DNA of 7,468 bases, from positions 1 through 7,468 of the forward strand of contig SFCY01000113.1 in NCBI GenBank assembly GCA_004558865.1. Direction: 5' to 3'. A program made the position numbers and the translations under genes. Each line of letters opens with the position of its first letter. The first letter of the stretch is position 1. The stretch comes from Bacteroidales bacterium. GTDB lineage: Bacteria; Bacteroidota; Bacteroidia; Bacteroidales; Bacteroidaceae. The notes under the pieces were generated by a model that searched no databases, was not told the DNA's origin, and worked only from the letters and a program-made list of their open reading frames with translations. This document shows, one piece after another, positions 1 to 7,011 of this stretch.

Positions 1-28
1 TGCCTTGACTTGAAGCTTTCTGCCGTAG

Positions 29-68
29 AATTTTATGCGTTAGGGCGCAATTTTACGCGATAGCGATT
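29..68. repeat. 20-bp imperfect tandem repeat, two copies
   Basis: Two adjacent units start with AATTTTA at 29 and 49. Over their first 17 positions they share 14 bases (pattern AATTTTAYGCGWTAGSG). A partial third ATTTTCG follows at 66-72. No gene is evident here. One frame is open from base 1 to a TAG at 61-63 (20 codons), which is too short to call as the end of an upstream gene. The function is unknown; it may be part of a dispersed intergenic repeat together with the palindrome that follows. Confidence 0.45.
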
Positions 69-71
69 TTC

Positions 72-197
72 GTCATGGGCAGGCTTGCCACCAAAGGTGA
101 GGGTCTGAAGCGATGGGGAGGCCGTCGAGCTTGCTCGTAAGGCCACCCCATCGCTTCAGGCCCATAGCTCTGGTAGGAGCGTAAGTCTGGACATGAC
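72..197 (+). repeat. long imperfect palindrome, candidate structured RNA or MITE-like element
   Basis: The arms pair over nearly the whole element: 72-77 with 192-197, 80-88 with 181-189, 90-93 with 171-174, 95-96 with 168-169, 98-99 with 165-166, and 101-123 with 141-163 (22 of 23 pairs, the only mismatch being A119/A145). The apex 126-137 can form CGAG-CUUG-CTCG, a G(CUUG)C tetraloop. Positions 83/186, 87/182, 99/165 and 104/160 are G:U pairs if the + strand is transcribed but would be A:C mismatches in a - strand RNA, so the + strand is favoured. A 6-nt bulge lies at 175-180. No coding potential is seen. It could be a small RNA, part of a leader, or a non-autonomous mobile element; I do not recognise a named family. 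Confidence 0.6.
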
Positions 198-285
198 CAT
201 TTTCCTTTCCCTTTACATATAAACTTACCATGAATCCACGGAAAATATCCGCTGTGCCGAGTTCTCTCTAAGTTGTGACGCTATT

Positions 286-305
286 GTCCGCTGAGGGCAG
301 CGGAC
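286..305 (+). repeat. perfect 8-bp hairpin, non-terminator
   Basis: Positions 286-293 and 298-305 are perfect reverse complements (GTCCGCTG / CAGCGGAC) around an AGGG loop. The sequence that follows is CTCCCAGG rather than a U-run, so it does not look like an intrinsic terminator. It lies about 115 bp upstream of the lon -7 box. Confidence 0.6.
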
Positions 306-340
306 CTCCCAGGCAGCGTACCTCCCGGACAGCGGTCTCC
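298..340. repeat. 16-bp tandem repeat, 2.7 units, overlapping hairpins
   Basis: The units begin with CAGCG at 298, 314 and 330. The first two read CAGCGGACCTCCCAGG and CAGCGTACCTCCCGGA, and the third is cut short after CAGCGGTCTCC. A second possible stem overlaps them: 308-317 with 344-353 (10 pairs, one G:U at 312/349), enclosing a small stem 327-330/335-338. The sequence is GC-rich and non-coding. It could be a regulatory element or part of a dispersed repeat; function unknown. Confidence 0.5.
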
Positions 341-380
341 GATGCTGCTTGGGTCTTAGAAATTAGCCCATTTCGCAAAA

Positions 381-408
381 TTATGAATTGTGGATAGTGG
401 ATTGTGGA
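381..408. repeat. heptamer tandem repeat (TTGTGGA-like), four units
   Basis: The consecutive 7-mers are TTATGAA, TTGTGGA, TAGTGGA and TTGTGGA. AT-rich heptamer runs of this kind are common in Bacteroidales intergenic DNA as I recall. Here they occupy the region where the -33 element of the lon promoter should sit. Confidence 0.6.
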
Positions 409-418
409 TTAAAAGTAG

Positions 419-426
419 TAACTTTG
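419..426 (+). promoter_or_regulatory. lon promoter, Bacteroidetes -7 box TAnnTTTG
   Basis: TAACTTTG matches the Bacteroidetes primary-sigma -7 consensus TAnnTTTG exactly. Transcription would start near 431-434, giving a leader of about 20 nt before the lon ATG. No clear -33 TTTG lies at the usual spacing: TTG at 402-404 is too close (14 nt) and TTG at 388-390 too far (28 nt). The region between 201 and 418 holds repeats but no gene. Confidence 0.65.
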
Positions 427-451
427 CACGCAACAATTGAAAGATAGACAG

Positions 452-2923
452 ATGAGCAATAGAAGAACCACTACTTCCATACAAATGATTTCGGATTATG
501 AAGGCGATCTATCAGAACTCCTGAGCCAGGTTCCCAGCGAGGATTCCGTTCCCGTTCTGGCCACGCGCAACATGGTGCTTTTTCCTGGGGTTATCGTGCC
601 GATCATGATAGGACGGAAGTCGAGTGTGGCCCTGATAAAAAGATTGAAGAAGAATCCCGACAAGCTCTGCGCGGTCTTCTGCCAGAAGGATTCCAACGTC
701 GACTCGCCACGTATGGCCGACCTTTATCTTACTGGTGTGTTCGCACGCCTGATGAAAGTGCTTGAGATGCCCGACGGCGAGAACTATACGGCCATCGTGC
801 AGGGACTGGGACGCTGCCGCTTGGATTCCTTGGTGAAGACCTCCCCCTTCTTGTTGGGCAAGACAACGCCCCTGAAGGAGGAGCTGGCCGACGACAAGGA
901 CGAGATGTTCGCCATGGCGTTCGGCGACTTGAAGCAGAAGGTGCTGGAGTATGTCCGCAAGAATGCGGACATGCCCGACGAAACCGCCTTCGCCTTTGAG
1001 AATGTGACGCAGGGCTCCAACGGGGTGAACTATTTCTGCACCAACCTGCCCCTGCCCATAGAGAGCAAGGTGAGGCTCCTGGAGGAGGCCAATGTACGCG
1101 ACCGCACAATGGAGACGCTGAAGGTGGTGAAAAAGGAAATCATGTTCCTCGACCTCAGAAACAGCATCCAGAACCAGACCAAGGTGGACATCGACGAGCA
1201 GCAGAAGGAATACTTCCTGCAGCAGGAAATCAAGAACATACGCGAGGAGTTGGGTGGCGGAAACGAGAACTTGGAGGTGAAGAACCTGCAGGAGAGGGCC
1301 AAGAAGAAGAAATGGCCCGACGAGATCGCGCAGACCTACAAGAGCGAGCTCACCAAACTGGAGCAGCTCAACCCTCAGTCGCCCGAATACAATGTCCAGT
1401 TGTCGTATCTGCAGGCCTTGGTGGACCTGGCTTGGGGCGAATACACCACCGACGACCTGAGCCTGAAGCGCGCCAAGCGCATCCTCGACAAGGACCACTA
1501 TGGCATGGAGAAGGTGAAGGAGCGCATCTTGGAATACATCGCCGTGTTGCAACTGCGCCACGACCTGAAGAGCCCCATCATCTGCCTCTACGGCCCTCCC
1601 GGAGTGGGCAAGACCTCGTTGGGCAAGAGCATCGCTGAGGCACTGAAGAGGAAATACGTGCGCGTCTCCTTGGGTGGCGTGCACGATGAGGCCGAAATCC
1701 GCGGCCACCGCCGCACCTATGTGGGAGCCATGCCGGGACGCATCATCAAAAGCCTGCAAAAGGCCGGCTCGTCCAATCCCGTCTTCATTTTGGACGAGAT
1801 CGACAAGGTGACGCAGAACACCATCAACGGCGATCCTGCCTCGGCACTGCTTGAGGTGCTCGACCCGGAGCAGAACAGCAGCTTCCACGACAACTACCTC
1901 GATGTGGACTACGACCTGTCAAAGGTGCTTTTCGTGGCCACGGCCAACGACTTGGGAACGATTCCCTCACCGCTGCTCGACCGTATGGAGATTATCGAGG
2001 TGAGCGGCTACATCACTGAGGAGAAGATAGAGATTGCCCATCGCCATTTGGTGCCGCGCGAACTGGAGAACACGGGATTCAGCAACTTGGAGCAGAAGCC
2101 GGCCTTCAACAAAGCCTCGCTCGAGCGCATCATCGAACAGTATACCCGCGAGAGCGGCGTGAGGCAGTTGGAGAAGGAAATCAACAAGGCCCTGCGCAAG
2201 CTGGCCCTGAAGGTGGCGGGCGAGGGCAAGCTGCCCTACGAGAAGATCACTCCCGACCACATAGAGGACCTGCTGGGCAAGCCGCCCTTCTATCGCGACA
2301 TCTACCAGGGCAACGGCGACGCCGGTGTGGTGACGGGACTGGCCTGGACGCGGGTGGGCGGTGAGATCCTCTTCATCGAGACCTCGCTCAACAAGGGCAA
2401 GCAGGGCAAGCTCACCCTTACGGGCAACCTTGGCGACGTGATGAAGGAGAGCGCCGTCATCGCCCTGCAGTATGTCAAGGCCCATGCCGACAAGCTCGGC
2501 GTCGACTACCGCGTCTTCTCCCACTACGACATCCACGTGCATGTGCCCGAGGGCGCCACGCCCAAGGACGGACCCTCGGCCGGCATCACCATCGCCACGT
2601 CGATAGCCTCGGCCCTGACCCAGCGCAAGGTGAGGAAGAACACGGCCATGACGGGCGAGATCACGCTCCGAGGCAAGGTGCTTCCTGTGGGCGGAATCAA
2701 GGAGAAGATCCTCGCCGCCAAGCGCGCCGGCATCACCGACATCGTGATGTGCAGCGACAACAAAAAGGACATCGACGAGATACCGAAGAAATATCTCAAG
2801 GGTGTCGACTTCCACTACGTGGACAACGTGGAGCAGGTGTGGGACTTCGCTCTCACCAACGAGTTGGTCGACAATCCTATGGACTTGAGTATTCCCGCCG
2901 ACGATAAAGACAACGACAAATGA
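452..2923 (+). CDS. lon: Lon protease (LonA type), ATP-dependent
   Basis: Lon is a cytosolic, homohexameric AAA+ serine protease that unfolds and degrades damaged and regulatory proteins using ATP. The 823-residue product is near the family's usual length (about 780-830). In order: a Lon substrate-binding N-domain from about residue 33 (VPVLATRNMVLFPG), a helical linker (about 235-340), an AAA+ module with Walker A GPPGVGKT (381-388), pore loop YVGAMPG, Walker B FILDEID (445-451) and sensor-2 region GVRQLEKEI (about 569-577), then the protease domain with catalytic Ser709 in DGPSAG and Lys752 in GGIKEK. All key residues are intact. I chose ATG452: an in-frame TTG at 437 falls almost on the expected transcript start, and ATG485 would leave a shorter, less usual N-terminus. 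The stop overlaps the tgt start by ATGA, implying coupled translation. Confidence 0.97.
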   Translation: MSNRRTTTSIQMISDYEGDLSELLSQVPSEDSVPVLATRNMVLFPGVIVPIMIGRKSSVALIKRLKKNPDKLCAVFCQKDSNVDSPRMADLYLTGVFARLMKVLEMPDGENYTAIVQGLGRCRLDSLVKTSPFLLGKTTPLKEELADDKDEMFAMAFGDLKQKVLEYVRKNADMPDETAFAFENVTQGSNGVNYFCTNLPLPIESKVRLLEEANVRDRTMETLKVVKKEIMFLDLRNSIQNQTKVDIDEQQKEYFLQQEIKNIREELGGGNENLEVKNLQERAKKKKWPDEIAQTYKSELTKLEQLNPQSPEYNVQLSYLQALVDLAWGEYTTDDLSLKRAKRILDKDHYGMEKVKERILEYIAVLQLRHDLKSPIICLYGPPGVGKTSLGKSIAEALKRKYVRVSLGGVHDEAEIRGHRRTYVGAMPGRIIKSLQKAGSSNPVFILDEIDKVTQNTINGDPASALLEVLDPEQNSSFHDNYLDVDYDLSKVLFVATANDLGTIPSPLLDRMEIIEVSGYITEEKIEIAHRHLVPRELENTGFSNLEQKPAFNKASLERIIEQYTRESGVRQLEKEINKALRKLALKVAGEGKLPYEKITPDHIEDLLGKPPFYRDIYQGNGDAGVVTGLAWTRVGGEILFIETSLNKGKQGKLTLTGNLGDVMKESAVIALQYVKAHADKLGVDYRVFSHYDIHVHVPEGATPKDGPSAGITIATSIASALTQRKVRKNTAMTGEITLRGKVLPVGGIKEKILAAKRAGITDIVMCSDNKKDIDEIPKKYLKGVDFHYVDNVEQVWDFALTNELVDNPMDLSIPADDKDNDK

Positions 2924-4047
2924 ACTTCACCTTAGAGCATAACGACACCGCCTCCGACGCCCGCACGGGCATCATCACGACCGACCACGGCCAAATCAAG
3001 ACGCCCATCTTCATGCCCGTCGGCACGGTGGGGAGCGTCAAGGCCGTGCATTTTGAGGAGCTGCGCAGGCAGGTGGAGGCGCAAATCATCTTGGGCAACA
3101 CCTATCATCTCTACTTGCGCCCGGGACTCGACATCCTGCGCAAGGCTGGCGGACTGCATGGCTTCACGGGCTGGGAGCGTCCGATACTCACCGATTCGGG
3201 TGGCTTCCAAGTGTTCTCCCTCACGGGCATCAGGAAACTGACCGAGGAGGGATGTGAGTTCCGCTCCCACATCGATGGAAGCCGCCACTTCTTCACGCCC
3301 GAGAATGTGATGGACACGGAGCGGGTGATAGGCGCCGACATCATGATGGCCTTGGACGAGTGTCCGCCAGGGCAGAGCGACTACGGCTATGCCAAGAAGT
3401 CGCTCGCCATGACCCAGCGTTGGCTCGACCGATGCATCAAGCGCTTCCGCCAGACGGAGCCCCTCTATGGCTATCACCAGAGCCTCTTTCCCATCGTCCA
3501 GGGCTGCACGTTCAAAGACCTCCGGCAGGAGGCCGCCAAGTTCGTGGCCGACAAGGGGGCTGAGGGCAACGCTATTGGCGGACTCGCCGTGGGAGAGCCC
3601 ACTGAGGTGATGTATGAGATGATAGAGGTGGTCAACGACATCCTGCCCAAGGACAAGCCGCGCTATCTCATGGGTGTGGGCACGCCGCAGAACATCCTTG
3701 AGGCCATCGAGCGCGGGGTGGACATGTTCGACTGCGTGATGCCCACCCGCAACGGGCGCAACGCCATGCTCTTCACCTACAACGGCACGATGAACATGCG
3801 CAACAAGAAGTGGGAGGACGACTTCACTCCCATCGACGCCGACGGATGCTACACCGACAGGGTCTACACCAAGGCGTATCTCCACCATCTTTTCAAGGCT
3901 CAGGAGCTGCTGGCCATGCAGATTGCCAGCATCCACAACCTTGCGTTCTATTTGCGGCTGGTTGGCGACGCGCGCCGCCACATCGAGCAAGGCGACTTCG
4001 TGAGGTGGAAGGCCTCGGTCGTCGACCAGTTGGGCAGGAGAGTCTGA
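2920..4047 (+). CDS. tgt: tRNA-guanine transglycosylase (Tgt), queuosine synthesis
   Basis: Tgt swaps guanine-34 in the anticodon of tRNA Asp, Asn, His and Tyr for preQ1, the committing step to queuosine in bacteria. The 375-residue product has the family's normal length and TIM-barrel motifs: TDSGGFQ with general acid/base Asp92, DECPP (146-150), GGLAVGE (220-226) and FDCVMPTRNGR with nucleophile Asp271. Val224 in GGLAVGE is typical of preQ1-using bacterial enzymes; the eukaryotic queuine type usually has Gly there. The odd point is the zinc site: the usual CxCxxC plus His reads D308-G-C310-Y-T-D313 with His339 in SIHNLAFY, so two Cys are replaced by Asp. From memory, other Bacteroidetes Tgt proteins also lack these cysteines, so this is probably lineage-wide and functional. 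The start is fixed by the ATGA overlap with lon. Confidence 0.96.
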   Translation: MNFTLEHNDTASDARTGIITTDHGQIKTPIFMPVGTVGSVKAVHFEELRRQVEAQIILGNTYHLYLRPGLDILRKAGGLHGFTGWERPILTDSGGFQVFSLTGIRKLTEEGCEFRSHIDGSRHFFTPENVMDTERVIGADIMMALDECPPGQSDYGYAKKSLAMTQRWLDRCIKRFRQTEPLYGYHQSLFPIVQGCTFKDLRQEAAKFVADKGAEGNAIGGLAVGEPTEVMYEMIEVVNDILPKDKPRYLMGVGTPQNILEAIERGVDMFDCVMPTRNGRNAMLFTYNGTMNMRNKKWEDDFTPIDADGCYTDRVYTKAYLHHLFKAQELLAMQIASIHNLAFYLRLVGDARRHIEQGDFVRWKASVVDQLGRRV

Positions 4048-4123
4048 GGCCCTACGGGTGGCCCTGGCGTGACCCGTTGCCCCGTGGGGCTTGATGCCTT
4101 GCCGCCCACCAATGCATGGGCCT
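4047..4123 (+). other. GC-rich foldable intergenic segment between tgt and the permease gene
   Basis: Four nested stems can form on the + strand: 4047-4052/4118-4123 (AGGCCC/GGGCCT), 4057-4061/4106-4110 (GGTGG/CCACC), 4066-4070/4094-4098 (one G:U) and the hairpin 4079-4082/4087-4090. AT-rich DNA follows (4131-4150) and then the next start codon. There is no U-run directly after a stem, so a terminator is not supported. It could be a leader, a processing site or a REP-like repeat. Confidence 0.35.
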
Positions 4124-4152
4124 GGCCCTACCTTATTTATATATAATAGGAA

Positions 4153-5376
4153 ATGAGTTATCGAAGAATACGCAGATACAGGCACTTGTTCAAGTTGGGA
4201 CGCTTCATGCGCGCCCATCTTGGATGGCTGTTCTGCGTCCTCTCCTGGCTGGGCATGGTGTTCCGTCGTGTGCAGGACAGGAAGAAGATTGTAAAGAAGC
4301 TCGATTGGTACATCATACGCAAGTTCATCGGCACCTACATCTACTCCATCCTGCTGATCATCTCCATATCCATCGTCTTCGACGTCAACGAGAACCTTGC
4401 CAAGTTCGCCCAGTATCATGCTCCGCTCAAGGCCATCGTGTTCGACTACTACGCCAACTTTGTGCCTTACTTCGCCAACCTCTTCAGCCCGCTCTTCGTT
4501 TTCATCGCCGTCATCTTCTTCACCTCCAAGCTTGCCGGCAACTCCGAGATCATCGCCATGTTGGCCTCCGGCATATCGTTCAAGCGCCTGCTGCGTCCCT
4601 ACATGCTGTCTTGCGTGCTGATTTCGGCCCTCTCGTTCTATCTCAGTGCCTTTGTCATCCCCCATGGCAACGTGATTAGGCAGAACTTCGAGACCATGTA
4701 CAAGAACAAGAAGAAGAACACGGCGGCCGACAATGTGATGCTGCATGTCGACAAGGGGGTGGTGGCCTACATCCAGCACTACGACAATGAGCACAAGCAC
4801 GGCTATGGATTCTCGCTCGACAAGTTCCACAACAAGAACCTTGTGTCGCACACCACGGCGATGGACATCCAATACGACACCATTTCCGACAACAAGTACC
4901 ACTGGACGCTCATTGGATGGAAGACGCGCAGGCTGCAGGGACTCCGCGAGCAAATCACACAGGGGGCTAAAAAGGACACGGTGCTGATGATGGAGCCCAC
5001 CGATCTGGTGTATTCCAAGGGGCAGCAGGAGACCTTCACCCTGCCCCAGCTTGAGGAGTACATCTCCAAGCAGCAGGTGCGCGGCTCCGCCAATGTGGTG
5101 CAGTATCAGGTGGAGTACCATAAGCGCATTGCCGCCAGCTTCGCCTCGTTCATACTTACCATCATCGGTGTCTCCCTGAGCTCCAAGAAGCGGAAGGGGG
5201 GCATGGGCCTCTACCTCGGCATAGGATTGGCATTGAGCTTTCTGTATATCATGCTGCAGACGGTGAGCTCCACTTTCGCCATCCAAGCCAACTTCCCGCC
5301 CATGCTGGCGGCGTGGGTGCCGAACATCATTTTTGCCGTCGTGGCGTGGTTCTGTTACCGCCATGCGCCAAGTTGA
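4153..5376 (+). CDS. LptF/LptG (YjgP/YjgQ) family permease
   Basis: This is a likely transmembrane subunit of the LptB2FG ABC transporter, which extracts lipopolysaccharide from the inner membrane toward the LptC-LptA bridge. The 407-residue product has the family layout: TM helices at about 57-76, 101-123 and 150-170, a large periplasmic domain (about 171-320, beta-jellyroll in known structures), then TM helices at about 327-344, 350-371 and 384-402. Typical pieces are KKLDWYIIRKF at the first helix and FFTSKLAGNSEIIAMLASGIS around 122-142. Whether it is LptF or LptG cannot be settled here, so no symbol is given. The ATG is preceded by AGGAA, a modest ribosome-binding site. The first 45 or so residues, basic with a hydrophobic patch (23-37), precede the usual family start; ATG4255 is an alternative. 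It lies 105 bp after tgt. Confidence 0.92.
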   Translation: MSYRRIRRYRHLFKLGRFMRAHLGWLFCVLSWLGMVFRRVQDRKKIVKKLDWYIIRKFIGTYIYSILLIISISIVFDVNENLAKFAQYHAPLKAIVFDYYANFVPYFANLFSPLFVFIAVIFFTSKLAGNSEIIAMLASGISFKRLLRPYMLSCVLISALSFYLSAFVIPHGNVIRQNFETMYKNKKKNTAADNVMLHVDKGVVAYIQHYDNEHKHGYGFSLDKFHNKNLVSHTTAMDIQYDTISDNKYHWTLIGWKTRRLQGLREQITQGAKKDTVLMMEPTDLVYSKGQQETFTLPQLEEYISKQQVRGSANVVQYQVEYHKRIAASFASFILTIIGVSLSSKKRKGGMGLYLGIGLALSFLYIMLQTVSSTFAIQANFPPMLAAWVPNIIFAVVAWFCYRHAPS

Positions 5377-5436
5377 TCCTCCCTGAGGGATTGTGTTCAG
5401 GATTAGTGCAGCATTAACGTAAAAAGATTTTAGATT

Positions 5437-6819
5437 ATGCATTTTGATGAGACTGATTTGAATGACAATGTGTTGGATGCGTTGTGGGACATGCACTTCG
5501 ACGAGTGCACGCCCATACAGGAACGCTGCATCCCTCCCATCCTCGCCGGGCGCGACGTGATGGGCATCGCGCAGACCGGTACGGGCAAGACCGCCGCCTA
5601 TCTGCTGCCCATCCTCTCCAAATTGGACGATGGCGGCTATCCGCAGGATGCCGTCAACTGCATTGTCATGTCCCCAACCCGTGAGCTGGCACAGCAAATC
5701 GACCAGGCCATGCAGGGATTCTCCTATTATCTCGATGGGGTCAGCAGCTTGGCCGTCTACGGCGGCAACGATGGTAACCGCTATGACCAGGAGGTGAAGA
5801 GCCTCAGGCTGGGAGCGGATGTGGTGATAGCCACTCCGGGACGCCTCATCTCCCATTTGCAGATGGGCAACTTGGACACGAGCCGTGTGAGCTTCTTCGT
5901 GCTCGACGAGGCCGACCGTATGCTTGATATGGGATTCTCCGAAGACATCCTGACCATTGCCAAGGGGCTGCCCGAGAACTGCCAGACGGTGATGTTCTCT
6001 GCCACCATGCCGCCAAAGATTGAGGATTTGGCCAAGAGCCTGTTGAAGGATCCCGTGATGGTGAAGTTGGCTGTTAGCAAGCCCGCAGAGAGAATACAGC
6101 AGAGCGCCTACGTGTGCTATGAGCCTCAGAAGTTGGGCATCATACGCGACATCTTCAAGAAAGGCGACTTGAAGCGGGTCATCATCTTCTCGGGCAAGAA
6201 GACCAAGGTGAAGGAAATCAACCGTGCGTTCATCCGCATGCACATCAATTCGGGCGAGATGCACTCCGACCTGTCTCAGGCCGAGCGCGACGACATCATG
6301 TTCAAGTTCAAGAGTGGGCAGATCGATGTGCTTGTGGCCACAGACATTGTGGCTCGTGGCATCGACATCGACGACGTGTCGATGGTCATCAACTATGATG
6401 TTCCCCACGACGTGGAGGACTATGTGCATCGCATCGGTCGCACGGCCAGAGCCGACAGGGCCGGTGTGGCCATCACCTTTGTCAGCGATGAGGAGATGTT
6501 CTACTTCAACCAGATTGAGAAGTTCTTGGAAAAGGAGATAACGAAGAACCCTTTGCCCAAGGAGGTGGGCGCGGGCCCTGAATATCGCCAGGTGGGGAAG
6601 CCTTCGGCTCACGGACGTGGCGGGCGCGGTCGGGGCCGCAAGGACTCCCGTGGCGGAAACAGGAAAAGCCCTTCGCGTAATGGGCGCGGTGGGCAGCCCA
6701 AGAAAGCCCGCCATCACGACACCAAGCCGGCCGACGCTCCCATAAAGTCGCCCAAGAGGCACAATCGCCACAACAAGCCGCAAGTCAACCGAAGGACTCC
6801 ACAGGCTGACAAAGACTAA
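5437..6819 (+). CDS. DEAD-box ATP-dependent RNA helicase, RhlE-like
   Basis: This is an ATP-dependent RNA-remodelling enzyme, with likely roles in ribosome assembly, RNA decay or cold adaptation. The 460-residue product carries every core motif: upstream Phe3 and Q motif TPIQ (25-28), motif I AQTGTGKT (45-52), Ia PTRELA (80-85), GG (109-110), Ib TPGR (133-136), II DEAD (157-160), III SAT (188-190), IV IIFSGKK (249-255), V ATDIVARGIDI (301-311) and VI HRIGRTAR (331-338). Because the Q-motif Phe is residue 3, the start at 5437 leaves almost no N-terminal extension and looks right. After about residue 385 the protein becomes a disordered, Arg/Gly/Lys-rich tail (RGG, GRGG and later RHNRHN stretches), probably binding RNA non-specifically. 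No Shine-Dalgarno is visible (AT-rich upstream). It follows the permease gene by 60 bp and ends before a strong terminator. The subgroup (RhlE) is inferred, so no symbol is given. Confidence 0.95.
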   Translation: MHFDETDLNDNVLDALWDMHFDECTPIQERCIPPILAGRDVMGIAQTGTGKTAAYLLPILSKLDDGGYPQDAVNCIVMSPTRELAQQIDQAMQGFSYYLDGVSSLAVYGGNDGNRYDQEVKSLRLGADVVIATPGRLISHLQMGNLDTSRVSFFVLDEADRMLDMGFSEDILTIAKGLPENCQTVMFSATMPPKIEDLAKSLLKDPVMVKLAVSKPAERIQQSAYVCYEPQKLGIIRDIFKKGDLKRVIIFSGKKTKVKEINRAFIRMHINSGEMHSDLSQAERDDIMFKFKSGQIDVLVATDIVARGIDIDDVSMVINYDVPHDVEDYVHRIGRTARADRAGVAITFVSDEEMFYFNQIEKFLEKEITKNPLPKEVGAGPEYRQVGKPSAHGRGGRGRGRKDSRGGNRKSPSRNGRGGQPKKARHHDTKPADAPIKSPKRHNRHNKPQVNRRTPQADKD

Positions 6820-6832
6820 CCCCCAACCCTAT

Positions 6833-6890
6833 GGAGTTGGAAGTCTTCTTCCGAATTAGGAGGAGGCTCTTCCAACTCCTTAACATTCTT
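6833..6890 (+). terminator. intrinsic terminator after the helicase gene
   Basis: An 11-bp perfect stem (6833-6843 with 6869-6879) continues, after a small internal loop, into an 8-bp stem (6845-6852 with 6859-6866) with two G:U pairs and a GAATTA loop. TTAACATTCTTTTCC follows. The G:U pairs suit a + strand transcript. It begins 13 bp after the helicase stop codon and closes the upstream gene cluster. Confidence 0.85.
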
Positions 6891-6998
6891 TTCCTCATCC
6901 ATCCTTTCTCTTAGCTTTGAATTTGCGTGTATATTGTCCAATCGTTGTTTTTAACTATTTTTTAACTTGAAACCTGCGCACGCAACAGCAAAAATTGC

Positions 6999-7006
6999 TA
7001 CTTTTG
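6999..7006 (+). promoter_or_regulatory. promoter of the last gene, Bacteroidetes -7 box
   Basis: TACTTTTG matches TAnnTTTG exactly. The start of transcription would be near 7011-7014. No good -33 TTTG is seen at the usual spacing (TTG at 6967-6969 is about 29 nt away). The box overlaps small inverted repeats: AGCAA/TTGCT and GCAAAA/TTTTGC. Confidence 0.55.
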
Positions 7007-7011
7007 CAGCA

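Noticed and set aside
231..272. Small open frame of 13 codons (MNPRKISAVPSSL)
   Set aside because: Too short, with no ribosome-binding site or promoter, and not adjacent to lon.
437..451. TTG at 437 as the lon start
   Set aside because: It lies within about 11 bases of the -7 box and so nearly on the expected transcript start. ATG452 is in frame and has a plausible 20-nt leader.
512..2815. Two long - strand open frames inside lon (512-1888 and 1967-2815)
   Set aside because: Same cause: antisense shadows of a GC-rich gene, with no recognisable domain, while the + strand Lon is unmistakable.
5380..5390. TCCC-TGA-GGGA hairpin after the permease gene as a terminator
   Set aside because: Only 4 bp with a 3-nt loop and no U-run behind it.
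2932..6783. A 1283-codon open frame on the - strand crossing tgt, the permease and the helicase genes
   Set aside because: The three genes happen to share the same codon phase, and this antisense frame is aligned to their codons. It is interrupted only where the genes use TTA, CTA or TCA, which they avoid. It has no independent protein signature.
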